A DNA stretch of 8,878 bases from an uncultured Oscillospiraceae bacterium (GTDB lineage Bacteria > Bacillota > Clostridia > Oscillospirales > Oscillospiraceae): assembly GCA_900762005.1 (NCBI GenBank), contig CAAFEV010000274.1:1-8878 (forward strand), written 5' to 3'. Shown piece after piece: positions 1-6,948 of this stretch. The notes beneath the pieces were generated by a model, which saw nothing but the letters and a program-made list of their open reading frames with translations, was not told the DNA's origin and ran no database searches. Position 1 is the first letter of the stretch. Every line of letters begins with the position of its first letter. Made by a program: the position numbers and the translations under genes.

Positions 1-78
1 ATCGTTCAAAATGTCAAGAAATATTTGGAAAATAGCTGAAATATTTTCAAGAAAGCAGAATAATAGCATATAATATGG

Positions 79-110
79 AAAAAAGGAGCCGAGATTTTGT
101 CTCGACTCCT
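79..110 (-). terminator. Rho-independent terminator of the acylation operon
   Basis: Read on the minus strand, an 11-bp stem (arms 100-110 and 84-94, one G-U wobble at 88/105, 5-nt loop at 95-99) is followed directly by a run of U residues from the A-tract at 79-84. It lies about 40 bp past the stop of the DHHW gene, so it closes the leftward three-gene operon. The mismatch is a wobble only in the minus-strand RNA, which supports that orientation. Confidence 0.9.
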
Positions 111-151
111 GTGTTTCAGTTCCCGCATAGGGAAATCCCTCTGTCGCTGTG

Positions 152-1246
152 CTATTTCAGCGTTTCGCTGTGATTCAGAACGGAGGTGCTGTAAAGGAAC
201 AGCACGTCCTGGTCGGTGAATTCCAGATAGTTGCCGAGCAGTCTGCTTGACAGGTAGCGGATGTCCACCAGCGTGATTTTGGAATAGGACGGAATCAGCA
301 GCGGCGCAAGTGCGCTGCCGTAGGAATCGCGGAAGATAACCAGCTCTCTGCCGTTGGTGCAGCCCGGGTTTTCAACGGTAATCAGCGGCAGCGCGCCGGA
401 GAGGTAGGTTTCATAAGGGTCAAGCCCCTCGGCGCGGCTCAGGTCATAAACGGGGATTTCTCGGTTGTGCTCCCAGTCGAACACCGTGCAGCCGTCAAAA
501 TCCGGATGCTGCAAGACTGTGATGCTGTCCGCCCGCATCGGCAGCGCAAGCTGCCCTGCGTATACGCCGTTAAAGGGGCTGTCAAGCGTCTGTGCTGAAA
601 AGTCCGCGCTGATCTCCGCGCCCATGGCGGATAACAAACGCTCTGCAACGGGCACAAGTGCTTCCTGCTTCCAGTGCGGGTCGGTGCGGTAGTAATCGTC
701 TGCGCAGAGCAGGTCGGCAATATCCGCAAAGGTCATTTCCGGCGGAAGCGCGTTTTGCACAGCGGCGTAGAACGCGGGATAATCCAACTGCAAATTGCCG
801 CTTACGGGTGCGAGAAATGCGCTTTTATCCGGCACAACGGAAAAATAAACCCTTGTATCCGTGTCGGCGAGATAGGTTTGATACAGCGAATTGAAAACAG
901 TCGCGGCGTATGACAGAGATTCGCTGTTCAGCGGATATTCCTGCTTGGCAATCGAGCCGTTCACAAGATAGAGCTCATTGTTGTCCGCCTGCAGAAATAC
1001 ACCGAGCTGCACCGCCGACTTGAGTCCGCGAAAGGTGTCGCGCAGCGGAAAGCGATCCAGAGCGTAGCTCTCAAATTCTTGCATAAAGCTGCCGTTTTTC
1101 AGTGTATCGGCAGACAGCTCCGGCATCGGCTTCAGCTTGCGCCGCTCCGTTTCGGAGAAATCCGCATCGGGCAGCAGGAGCTTGCTGACGAAAAAGCCGC
1201 CCAATATCAGACAGAGCAGGGCGAGAATTGCGATGTTTTTCTTCAT
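152..1246 (-). CDS. DHHW family protein (AlgJ/AlgX-like, SGNH-hydrolase-like)
   Basis: A 364-residue protein with a short N-terminal hydrophobic segment (about residues 4-20) that acts as a signal anchor, placing the rest outside the cytoplasm. Family hallmarks are FSETERRKL (30-38), the block FESYALDRFPLRD (58-70), TDPHW (188-192) and FRDSYGS (305-311). In the related AlgJ/AlgX proteins a D-x-H motif plus a downstream Ser form the catalytic triad. Here D189, H191 and S308 fit that pattern, although the first His of the eponymous DHHW is Pro. Such proteins work with an MBOAT partner to put or transfer acyl groups on exported polysaccharides, and the MBOAT gene lies 12 bp upstream. The RBS AGGGAGGG (1254-1261) overlaps the MBOAT stop codon, suggesting coupled translation. 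The polysaccharide substrate and the acyl group are unknown. Family assignment is firm; activity is inferred. Confidence 0.88.
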   Translation of the reverse strand: MKKNIAILALLCLILGGFFVSKLLLPDADFSETERRKLKPMPELSADTLKNGSFMQEFESYALDRFPLRDTFRGLKSAVQLGVFLQADNNELYLVNGSIAKQEYPLNSESLSYAATVFNSLYQTYLADTDTRVYFSVVPDKSAFLAPVSGNLQLDYPAFYAAVQNALPPEMTFADIADLLCADDYYRTDPHWKQEALVPVAERLLSAMGAEISADFSAQTLDSPFNGVYAGQLALPMRADSITVLQHPDFDGCTVFDWEHNREIPVYDLSRAEGLDPYETYLSGALPLITVENPGCTNGRELVIFRDSYGSALAPLLIPSYSKITLVDIRYLSSRLLGNYLEFTDQDVLFLYSTSVLNHSETLK

Positions 1247-1258
1247 GACACGCCCTCC

Positions 1259-2653
1259 CTAAAAGCGGAAATAGAGAAACGGATTAAAGGAGCCGTCCAC
1301 AAGATAAGCGGTGCAGACAAGCAGCAGCGCAGACAGTGCGAGCGGCTCCGCAACGGAAAGCAGCTTACTGCCGGCACGGTGCGCCGAGAGCTTCGCCAGA
1401 CCGATTTTCACCAGCGGCGTTGCGCCGACGGCGGCAAGAACCAGCAGCACGCCGTAGCTTTTCAAATAGTAAAGCGCGGGAGCCGAGAGCAGGGGAATCC
1501 CGCCTGCGCCGAACAGCCCGCCCAAGTCCGCTGCCGCCTGCGAGAGCGTATCGGCGTTGAACAGGACAAAGCTGCACAGCACGAAAAACAGAACGTAGCC
1601 GTGCCGCCATGCGCCCTTGCCGCGCAGCAGACCGGAAATGCTTTTTTCCGCAATCAGCAGCACGGCGAACAGCAGACCCCAGAGCACGAAATTCCATGCC
1701 GCGCCGTGCCACAGTCCCGTCAGCATCCACACAACGAGCAGATTGAACAGCCGGCGCGGATTTGAGGTGCGGTTGCCGCCCATCGGAATATAGACGTAGT
1801 CGCGGAACCATGAGCCGAGCGTCATATGCCAACGCCGCCAGAATTCGGTGATGCTGCCTGAGATGAACGGATAATTGAAGTTTTCGGGAAAGTGAAAGCC
1901 GCAGACTCTGCCAAGACCGATTGCCATATCGCTGTAGCCCGAGAAATCGAAATAGACGTGCAGCATAAAGGCAATCGCGTACAGCCAGTAGAAGAGCACC
2001 GACTTCTCGCCGGAGACGCGGAAAACGGCGCAAAGCGCACCGAGCTGATTGGCAATCAGCACCTTTTTCGACAGTCCGAGAATGAACCGCCGTGCACCGT
2101 AGGCAAGGTCGCTGACGCGGTAGGTGCGCTCGTCCAGCTCCCGCGAGATGTCCGAATAGCGCACAATGGGACCCGCAATCAACTGCGGAAACAGCGCGAT
2201 ATAGGTCGCTAATTTCAACAGATTTTTCTGCACGGGCGTGCCGCGCTGCACGTCAATCAGATAGCTGAGAAGCTGAAACGTATAGAAGCTGATGCCGATG
2301 GGAAGCGCGATGCGCAGCAGCGGGACGGAAAGTCCGGTTGCCGCGTTAAAATTCCGGATGAAAAAGTCTGCATACTTAAAATAGCCCAGTGCGGCAATCA
2401 GCAGCGCGGCGGTGATGCCGAGTGCCCATTTTCCGCCGCGTCTGCCGCGAAAGCGTGCAATCAGCAGACCGCCCGTGTAGCCGACAAGGATGGTCGCCAC
2501 CATCAAAAGGACATACTTCGGCTCGCCCCACGCATAGAACGCGAGGCTGAACACAAGCAGCACAACATTTCTGCCCTTTTTCGGTGTCAGAAAGAAGCAC
2601 AGCAGAAACAGCGGCAGAAAGTAGTATAAAAACGGAATCCCCGAAAAGAGCAT
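1259..2653 (-). CDS. MBOAT family membrane O-acyltransferase (AlgI/DltB-like)
   Basis: A 464-residue polytopic membrane protein with many hydrophobic segments along its length. Conserved MBOAT blocks are present: SFYTFQLLSYLIDV (122-135), GPIVRYSDI (161-169), DFSGYSDMAIGLG (236-248), EFWRRWHMTLGSWFRDYVYIP (270-290) and LTGLWHGAAWNF (311-322). H316 in the last block is the expected catalytic His, and H276 in RRWH is the second conserved His. The family moves acyl groups across the membrane for O-acylation of surface polymers such as alginate or teichoic acid. The DHHW partner directly downstream favours an AlgI-like polysaccharide role over DltB, because no dltA/C/D homologue is visible. The start MLFSGIPFLYYFLPLF matches the usual family N-terminus. 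It has no Shine-Dalgarno at normal distance and begins 4 bp after the preceding stop, so reinitiation is likely. Confidence 0.93.
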   Translation of the reverse strand: MLFSGIPFLYYFLPLFLLCFFLTPKKGRNVVLLVFSLAFYAWGEPKYVLLMVATILVGYTGGLLIARFRGRRGGKWALGITAALLIAALGYFKYADFFIRNFNAATGLSVPLLRIALPIGISFYTFQLLSYLIDVQRGTPVQKNLLKLATYIALFPQLIAGPIVRYSDISRELDERTYRVSDLAYGARRFILGLSKKVLIANQLGALCAVFRVSGEKSVLFYWLYAIAFMLHVYFDFSGYSDMAIGLGRVCGFHFPENFNYPFISGSITEFWRRWHMTLGSWFRDYVYIPMGGNRTSNPRRLFNLLVVWMLTGLWHGAAWNFVLWGLLFAVLLIAEKSISGLLRGKGAWRHGYVLFFVLCSFVLFNADTLSQAAADLGGLFGAGGIPLLSAPALYYLKSYGVLLVLAAVGATPLVKIGLAKLSAHRAGSKLLSVAEPLALSALLLVCTAYLVDGSFNPFLYFRF

Positions 2654-2657
2654 TGCG

Positions 2658-3245
2658 TCAGAAGGTGATGGCTTCCTCGGTCAGAACTTCTGCCGAGGCA
2701 TAGGCTGCGGTAAACTGCGCCTTAAAGGTCTGGATGAGCTCATCGTTGCCGAACACGGAGACGACGTAATCGCCCGCGGCGATGATCAGCAGGGTTTCGG
2801 GAAAGCCGCACATCCACTGTCTGCCGAGCACGGCGGTTTTCAAAGCGTCCGCAAAGGTGCTGCGCTCGCCGCTGCTTTTCAGATGAAACGCGCCGCAGGT
2901 AAAGGTGTTCGCATTCATCATATGCACCAAGGAAGCGGCGTCATCAATCTGCGCAGCCTGCGCGGCGGGCAGAGCAAAGGTACTCTCCAGCGCGGCGGCA
3001 TCGTCCACGGAGTACTTGCCGGGGGCGTCCTGGGTCATGTTCTCCTCACTGAAATCGCCGCCGACAACGGCGAATTTGTCCGCTTCGGGATAGGCGTTCC
3101 AGACGGTTTCCAGAAGTGCCAGCGCGGAGTCGGCAACGGGGGCCTGCGGGGGGTCGGTGGGCTTCGGCGTGTCTTTTTCGGCGGTGCAGGCGCACAGGCT
3201 CAGAAGCAGACAAAGAGCGAGCAGCAGAGCGGATAATTTTTTCAT
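2658..3245 (-). CDS. DUF4358 domain lipoprotein
   Basis: A 195-residue secreted lipoprotein. It has a basic start, a Leu-rich core (residues 4-17) and the lipobox LCAC, with C20 as the predicted lipid-modified residue. A Pro-rich linker (about 27-36) follows. The mature part fits DUF4358 as I recall it, with a C-terminal block WMCGFPETLLIIAAGDYVVS (144-163) followed by a short FGN and a helical tail. The function of the family is not established. In Clostridia it is often found beside MBOAT and DHHW genes, as here, so it may be an extracellular accessory of the acylation unit. It is the first gene of the leftward operon. The RBS AAGGA lies about 8 nt upstream of ATG. I found no convincing sigma-A promoter upstream on this strand. 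Lipoprotein call is strong; the DUF assignment is from memory. Confidence 0.82.
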   Translation of the reverse strand: MKKLSALLLALCLLLSLCACTAEKDTPKPTDPPQAPVADSALALLETVWNAYPEADKFAVVGGDFSEENMTQDAPGKYSVDDAAALESTFALPAAQAAQIDDAASLVHMMNANTFTCGAFHLKSSGERSTFADALKTAVLGRQWMCGFPETLLIIAAGDYVVSVFGNDELIQTFKAQFTAAYASAEVLTEEAITF

Positions 3246-3279
3246 AATAGGTTCCTTTCGTTACGTTGTGTTTTATCAA

Positions 3280-3298
3280 ACGCCCATAGGACGGGCGT
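3280..3298 (-). other. Small GC-rich hairpin in the leader of the leftward operon
   Basis: ACGCCC (3280-3285) and GGGCGT (3293-3298) form a perfect 6-bp inverted repeat around a 7-nt loop, about 35 bp upstream of the lipoprotein start. On the minus strand it is followed by TTTGATAAAA, which is only a weak U-tract. It could be an attenuator, an mRNA 5' stabilising hairpin or a chance inverted repeat. Confidence 0.3.
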
Positions 3299-3449
3299 GA
3301 CGCGGCTTTGTTCCGTGAAAAAAATGAAATTTTTACGGTAGCTTTTTGTGAAATAATGCAAAAAAGCGCGTTTTTCTTTTGCTACATGGCGTTTTTCCGT
3401 GTTGCGCTGCAATTTCATAAATTCTTCCTGCGGCGCGGCGTGTTCGGAA

Positions 3450-3478
3450 TTGACAAGGCTTGCACGCATCTGTATAAT
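3450..3478 (+). promoter_or_regulatory. Consensus sigma-A promoter for gltX
   Basis: TTGACA at 3450-3455 and TATAAT at 3473-3478 are both exact consensus hexamers separated by exactly 17 bp. Transcription should start near 3485, leaving a leader of about 28 nt before the ATG at 3513. No leader hairpin or T-box fits in so short a UTR, so strong constitutive expression is expected. Confidence 0.9.
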
Positions 3479-3512
3479 GAAAGAAAGAATATCACGATAT
3501 GAGGTATGGCAA

Positions 3513-5156
3513 ATGGATACAATCGCACTGGCAAGCTTACTTTTTCCGCAGGTCACCCGCCTGCCCGAGCAGTTAGAGGCGCAGTTCCCGCCGCGTGTGC
3601 TGCCCGAGGACGCGGTTGTTACGCGTATGGCACCGTCGCCGACAGGCTTTGTGCATCTGGGCAATCTGGTGCAGGGCTTGGTTGCCGAGCGTATGGCGCA
3701 TCAATCCGGCGGTGTTTTATTCCTGCGTGTTGAGGATACCGACGCCAAGCGTGAGGTGGCGGGCGCGGTTGAGGTGCTGCTGAAAACGCTGCGGCATTAC
3801 GGCATCTGCTTTGATGAGGGTGCAACCATTGACGGCGATATGGGCGACTACGGCCCCTACCGCCAGCGGCAGCGTGCCGCGCTTTATCACGTTTACGCCA
3901 AGCAGCTAGTCTTGCAGGGTGATGCCTACCCCTGCTTCTGCACCGAGGAGGAGCTGACGCAAATGCGCGAAACGCAGGAGCGGCGCAAGGAAAATTTCGG
4001 CTATTACGGCAGCTACGCTGTCTGGCGCGACCGTCCCCTTGCGGATATTGAAGCCGCAATCAACGCGGGAAAGCCTTGGGTGCTGCGCTTCCGCTCCACC
4101 GGCTCCTGTGAAAATCAGTTCAAATACAACGATTTGGTCAAGGGTGCGCTGACGATTACCGAGAACGATATCGATCAGGTGCTTTTAAAGTCCGACGGCA
4201 TTCCGACCTACCATTTTGCCCACGCGGTGGATGATCACCTGATGCGCACAACCCATGTCGTGCGCGGGGATGAATGGCTGCCGTCGCTGCCGTTCCATCT
4301 GCAATTATTCCGTGCGCTCGGCTTCAGACTGCCGAAGTACGTCCACATCGGACCGCTGATGAAAATGGACGGCACAAGCAAGCGCAAGCTCTCCAAGCGC
4401 AAGGACCCGGAGCTGGCACTGACCTATTACGAGGCAGAGGGCTTCCCGGTGAGCGCGGTTTATGAATATATTATGACCCTGCTCAACTCGAATTATGAAG
4501 ACTGGCGCAAGGCGAACCCGGCCGTCTCCTCCGATGAATTCAGGTTCTCCTGTAAAAAGCTCAATCCCGCAGGGGCGTTGTTCGACTATGCGAAGCTCTG
4601 CGATGTCTCCAAAAACGAGATTGCCCGCATGGACGCCGGGACGGTTTACGACCTTGTGCTGGCGTATGCCGAGCAGTTTGACACCGAATTTGCGGCAGCA
4701 TTAAAGGCCGAACCGGATTACGCCGGGGCGATTCTGGCAATCGGCAGAGGCGGCAAAAAGCCGCGCAAGGATTTGGCGACGTGGCGCGATGTCAAGCCGT
4801 ATATGGGCTTTTTCTATGACGAATTTTTCACCCGTGAGCCATTTCCGCCGCAGTTTTCCGCCGGGACAATCCGCGCCGCGCTCACTGCTTTTCTGGAGAC
4901 CTACGATGCCGCCGACGACGCGGCAGTCTGGTTCGAAAAGGTCAAGACGATTACTGCGTCCCTCGGCTTTGCCGCGGATATGAAGGAATACAAGGCAAAG
5001 CCCGAAGCCTTCCAAGGCTCGGTTGCCGACATTTCGGGCTTCCTGCGCATTGCCGTGACGGGCAAGAGCAATTCCCCCGACCTATACACCGTGATGCGGC
5101 TGCTCGGCGCGGAGCGCACCGTGCAGCGCATTCGGGAGGCGGTGGCTGCGCTGTGA
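3513..5156 (+). CDS. gltX: Glutamate--tRNA ligase
   Basis: A 547-residue cytoplasmic class I aminoacyl-tRNA synthetase that charges tRNA-Glu using ATP. The HIGH-type motif is in RMAPSPTGFVHLGN (HLGN, 48-51). LRVEDTDAKR (71-80) and GPYRQRQR (114-121) are typical of the Rossmann fold, and the KMSKS-type loop is KLSKR (292-296) in KLSKRKDPE. A CFC pair sits at 141-143. The length and the KLSKRKDPE form match the longer clostridial GluRS variant rather than the shorter standard bacterial enzyme. I chose the start at 3513 because GAGGT (3501-3505) is a good RBS 7 nt upstream. The frame stays open upstream to 3399, but those in-frame starts lie on or before the promoter and would not be transcribed. 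The stop overlaps the next gene's start, so the acetyltransferase is translationally coupled. Confidence 0.96.
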   Translation: MDTIALASLLFPQVTRLPEQLEAQFPPRVLPEDAVVTRMAPSPTGFVHLGNLVQGLVAERMAHQSGGVLFLRVEDTDAKREVAGAVEVLLKTLRHYGICFDEGATIDGDMGDYGPYRQRQRAALYHVYAKQLVLQGDAYPCFCTEEELTQMRETQERRKENFGYYGSYAVWRDRPLADIEAAINAGKPWVLRFRSTGSCENQFKYNDLVKGALTITENDIDQVLLKSDGIPTYHFAHAVDDHLMRTTHVVRGDEWLPSLPFHLQLFRALGFRLPKYVHIGPLMKMDGTSKRKLSKRKDPELALTYYEAEGFPVSAVYEYIMTLLNSNYEDWRKANPAVSSDEFRFSCKKLNPAGALFDYAKLCDVSKNEIARMDAGTVYDLVLAYAEQFDTEFAAALKAEPDYAGAILAIGRGGKKPRKDLATWRDVKPYMGFFYDEFFTREPFPPQFSAGTIRAALTAFLETYDAADDAAVWFEKVKTITASLGFAADMKEYKAKPEAFQGSVADISGFLRIAVTGKSNSPDLYTVMRLLGAERTVQRIREAVAAL

Positions 5157-5782
5157 ACTACCGCGTGATTGATATGCGCGGCGAGCCGCGCCGGGAGCAA
5201 TTCGAGTATTTCCGCACGATGGCGAACCCCTATGTGTCCGTCACGGTCAACTGCGACATCACCGCCCTGCGCAAGGCAACCAAGGGGATTTTCCTGCCGC
5301 TGCTGTATTGCGCGGTCAATGCCGCCAACGCGGTGCCGGAGCTGCGCAGAAGAATTAAGGGCGGGCAGGTTGTGGAATACGAGCGTTGTTTAAGCTCCCA
5401 CACCGTCGCGCTCGAAAACGGCAACTATTGCTACTGCACGCTCGACTGCACCCTGCCCTTCGCCGAATTTCTCCCGATGGCGCAAGAGCGCGTCGCGCTT
5501 GCCAAGGCGCAGCCGGATTTGACCGACGGCGAGGATGCCGACTGTCTGTATTTCGTCACAAGCGTGCCGTGGCTGAGCTTTACTGCCCTGTCTCTGCCGA
5601 CACCCAATCCGGCGGACTCGAATGTCCGCATCAGCTTCGGCAAGGCGTTCACGCAGGGCGAAGCGACGCTTCTGCCGCTCAATCTGACCGCCAACCACGC
5701 CCTTGCCGACGGCATTCACCTTGCCCGCTTTTTCGAAAGCTTCGGACACAACGCCGCGACCCTCTTTCTGCCGCGTCCGTAG
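5153..5782 (+). CDS. CatA-like O-acetyltransferase (chloramphenicol acetyltransferase fold)
   Basis: A 209-residue protein, close to the usual CAT length of about 215. The N-terminal block IDMRGEPRREQFEYF (6-20) and the C-terminal active-site block NHALADGIH (181-189) fit the CAT family. H182 corresponds to the catalytic His and D186 to the structural Asp. PWLSF (139-143) holds the Ser equivalent of the CAT active-site Ser. The classical HH pair is NH here. The enzyme should transfer acetyl from acetyl-CoA to a hydroxyl. Whether chloramphenicol is the natural substrate cannot be told, and chromosomal relatives often have other or unknown substrates. The GTG start is inside the gltX stop (GTGA overlap). 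A GGGAGG at 5134-5139 is rather far away (13 nt), so coupling to gltX translation is likely. An ATG at 5174 is a less likely start because it would remove conserved N-terminal residues. Confidence 0.85.
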   Translation: MNYRVIDMRGEPRREQFEYFRTMANPYVSVTVNCDITALRKATKGIFLPLLYCAVNAANAVPELRRRIKGGQVVEYERCLSSHTVALENGNYCYCTLDCTLPFAEFLPMAQERVALAKAQPDLTDGEDADCLYFVTSVPWLSFTALSLPTPNPADSNVRISFGKAFTQGEATLLPLNLTANHALADGIHLARFFESFGHNAATLFLPRP

Positions 5783-5811
5783 CGGCGGGATTGCCCTCTA
5801 CCCAATCATAC

Positions 5812-5818
5812 AAGGAGG
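5812..5818 (+). promoter_or_regulatory. Strong RBS deciding the start of the small zinc-ribbon gene
   Basis: AAGGAGG lies 8 nt before the ATG at 5827. It shows that translation begins there. The same frame is open back to 5386, but that stretch lies over the acetyltransferase gene in another frame and is not coding. Confidence 0.85.
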
Positions 5819-5826
5819 AAACGACT

Positions 5827-6162
5827 ATGGCAAGCTACAAGCAGCCCTGTATCCACTGCGGCACGCTCATTGACCGCGACAGCCGTTTTTGTCCCGCCTG
5901 CGGCAGCGGCAGCCCCTTCGGCTACCTCTGCCCGACCTGTCTGCGTCCGGTGCAAAAGGGACAGCCCCTGTGTGCCGGCTGCGCAAGACCGCTGTACATC
6001 CAATGCCCCCACTGCGGAGGACAGACCTTCGTTGACGAACGCTGCGAACGTTGCGGAAAGCCGTTAATGGTGCTCTGCTCCAACAAACGCTGCGGTGTTC
6101 AGCAGTTTTTCCAGAATGCGCGCTGTACCGCTTGCGGTAAGAAAATAAAATCAAAACTGTAA
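5827..6162 (+). CDS. Small multi-zinc-ribbon protein
   Basis: A 111-residue protein that is almost entirely zinc-binding. Its 16 Cys fall in eight pairs: C8/C11, C22/C25, C35/C38, C49/C52, C60/C63, C73/C76, C84/C89 and C100/C103. Seven are CxxC and one is CX4C. This spacing predicts four consecutive zinc ribbons. There is no signal peptide or membrane segment, so it is probably cytoplasmic. The tail is basic (KKIKSK, 105-110). Zinc ribbons bind nucleic acid or protein partners, and no specific role can be read here. The gene is 44 bp after the acetyltransferase and 18 bp before a second zinc-ribbon gene, suggesting one transcript and a shared function. A rubredoxin-like electron carrier or a metal store are alternatives, with no direct support. 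The gene family is not recognised by name. Confidence 0.85.
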   Translation: MASYKQPCIHCGTLIDRDSRFCPACGSGSPFGYLCPTCLRPVQKGQPLCAGCARPLYIQCPHCGGQTFVDERCERCGKPLMVLCSNKRCGVQQFFQNARCTACGKKIKSKL

Positions 6163-6180
6163 TAAAGTGAGGAAATCGCC

Positions 6181-6936
6181 ATGCTGAAATCATTCACCCG
6201 AAACTACGAGGACAATTCCACCGATGCCGGCTTCCAATTTACCTTCTATTGCGATATCTGCAATGACGGCTACAAGAGCAGCTTCATTGAGTCCCAGACC
6301 TATAAAAAGGGCAAGAGTATGCGCGGCATCTCCCGGGGCATTGGCGTGCTCGGCGGACTGCTTGGCGGCAATGCCGGAAACCTCGGCTATGGCATGGAGC
6401 GCGGCGGCAGCATTCTCTCCGAACGCTTTGAGGGGAAGTCGCCCGAATGGCAGAAGGAGCACGAGGCGGCCTTTGAACGCGCCCAGAACGAGGCGCAGCA
6501 GCACTTCCACCGCTGCCACGGCTGCCACCGCTATGTCTGCGATGCCTGCTACAACGAAGACGAGGGACTCTGCACCGATTGTGCGCCGCGCCAGGAAATC
6601 TACGTTGCCAAGGCGCGTGCTGATGCAATGCGCCGCAATATCGATGACGCAGGCAGCACCGCCACGGTCTGGCAGGGTGCGATTGAGAGCAAAACCACGG
6701 TCTGTCCCGCCTGCGGCAAGCCTGCCGGTAACGGAAAATTCTGCAACAACTGCGGCGCGGCAATGGGTATGAAGGAATGCCCGCGCTGCGGTGCGAAAAA
6801 CGCACTTACGGTCAAATTCTGCAATAACTGCGGTGCGAATTTAGCCGCCCCCGCGCCCACGGGAAAATGTCCGAGCTGCGGCGCACAGAATGCTCCCGGA
6901 ACGAGCTTCTGCGGCGAGTGCGGCAGCAAGCTTTAA
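6181..6936 (+). CDS. Zinc-ribbon protein with Gly-rich segment and treble-cleft-like core
   Basis: A 251-residue protein with 20 Cys in ten CxxC pairs. An N-terminal FYCDICNDGYKS (22-33) gives C24/C27. A Gly-rich stretch at 53-76 contains GxxxGxxxG spacing (G55/G59/G63 and G58/G62/G66), like a glycine zipper. A helical, charged part (about 88-110) leads into a cross-brace-like cluster: C112/C115, C120/C123, C131/C134. The C-terminus carries three canonical zinc ribbons (C175-C191, C200-C217, C230-C247). It resembles a family of Firmicutes zinc-ribbon proteins I recall with the same SPEWQKEHE block (87-95), whose function is unknown. The RBS GAGGA (6169-6173) is 7 nt upstream. The glycine zipper could mediate oligomerisation or membrane association; that is inference. 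The multiple ribbons suggest a scaffold or adaptor working with its neighbours. Confidence 0.87.
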   Translation: MLKSFTRNYEDNSTDAGFQFTFYCDICNDGYKSSFIESQTYKKGKSMRGISRGIGVLGGLLGGNAGNLGYGMERGGSILSERFEGKSPEWQKEHEAAFERAQNEAQQHFHRCHGCHRYVCDACYNEDEGLCTDCAPRQEIYVAKARADAMRRNIDDAGSTATVWQGAIESKTTVCPACGKPAGNGKFCNNCGAAMGMKECPRCGAKNALTVKFCNNCGANLAAPAPTGKCPSCGAQNAPGTSFCGECGSKL

Positions 6937-6948
6937 ACGGTACGCGCC

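Noticed and set aside
69..74. TATAAT hexamer near the left edge
   Set aside because: There is no acceptable -35 at 16-18 bp, and it would drive transcription into the opposite-strand gene end.
1079..1765. 228-codon plus-strand ORF opposite the DHHW and MBOAT genes
   Set aside because: It is antisense to two well-supported genes, with Gln/Arg/Ala-rich composition typical of a GC-rich shadow frame.
1365..2033. 222-codon minus-strand ORF inside the MBOAT gene
   Set aside because: It is an alternative frame of a conserved membrane protein with Arg/Ala-rich low-complexity composition.
3308..3502. Small plus-strand ORF before gltX
   Set aside because: It has a TTG start, no RBS, Phe/Lys-rich composition from AT-rich DNA, and ends within the gltX leader.
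3399..3512. N-terminal extension of gltX by 38 codons
   Set aside because: The consensus promoter at 3450-3478 lies inside it, and an in-frame ATG at 3477 overlaps the -10 box, so the extension cannot be on the mRNA.
3242..3664. 140-codon minus-strand ORF across the divergent promoter region
   Set aside because: It runs over the gltX promoter and 5' end, shows no domain, and has no RBS support.
5386..5826. Long N-terminal extension of the small zinc-ribbon gene
   Set aside because: It overlaps the acetyltransferase in another frame and has no family features, while a perfect RBS marks the ATG at 5827.
6284..6805. 173-codon minus-strand ORF opposite the second zinc-ribbon gene
   Set aside because: Its Arg/Cys/His pattern is the reverse reading of the CxxC codons, a shadow.
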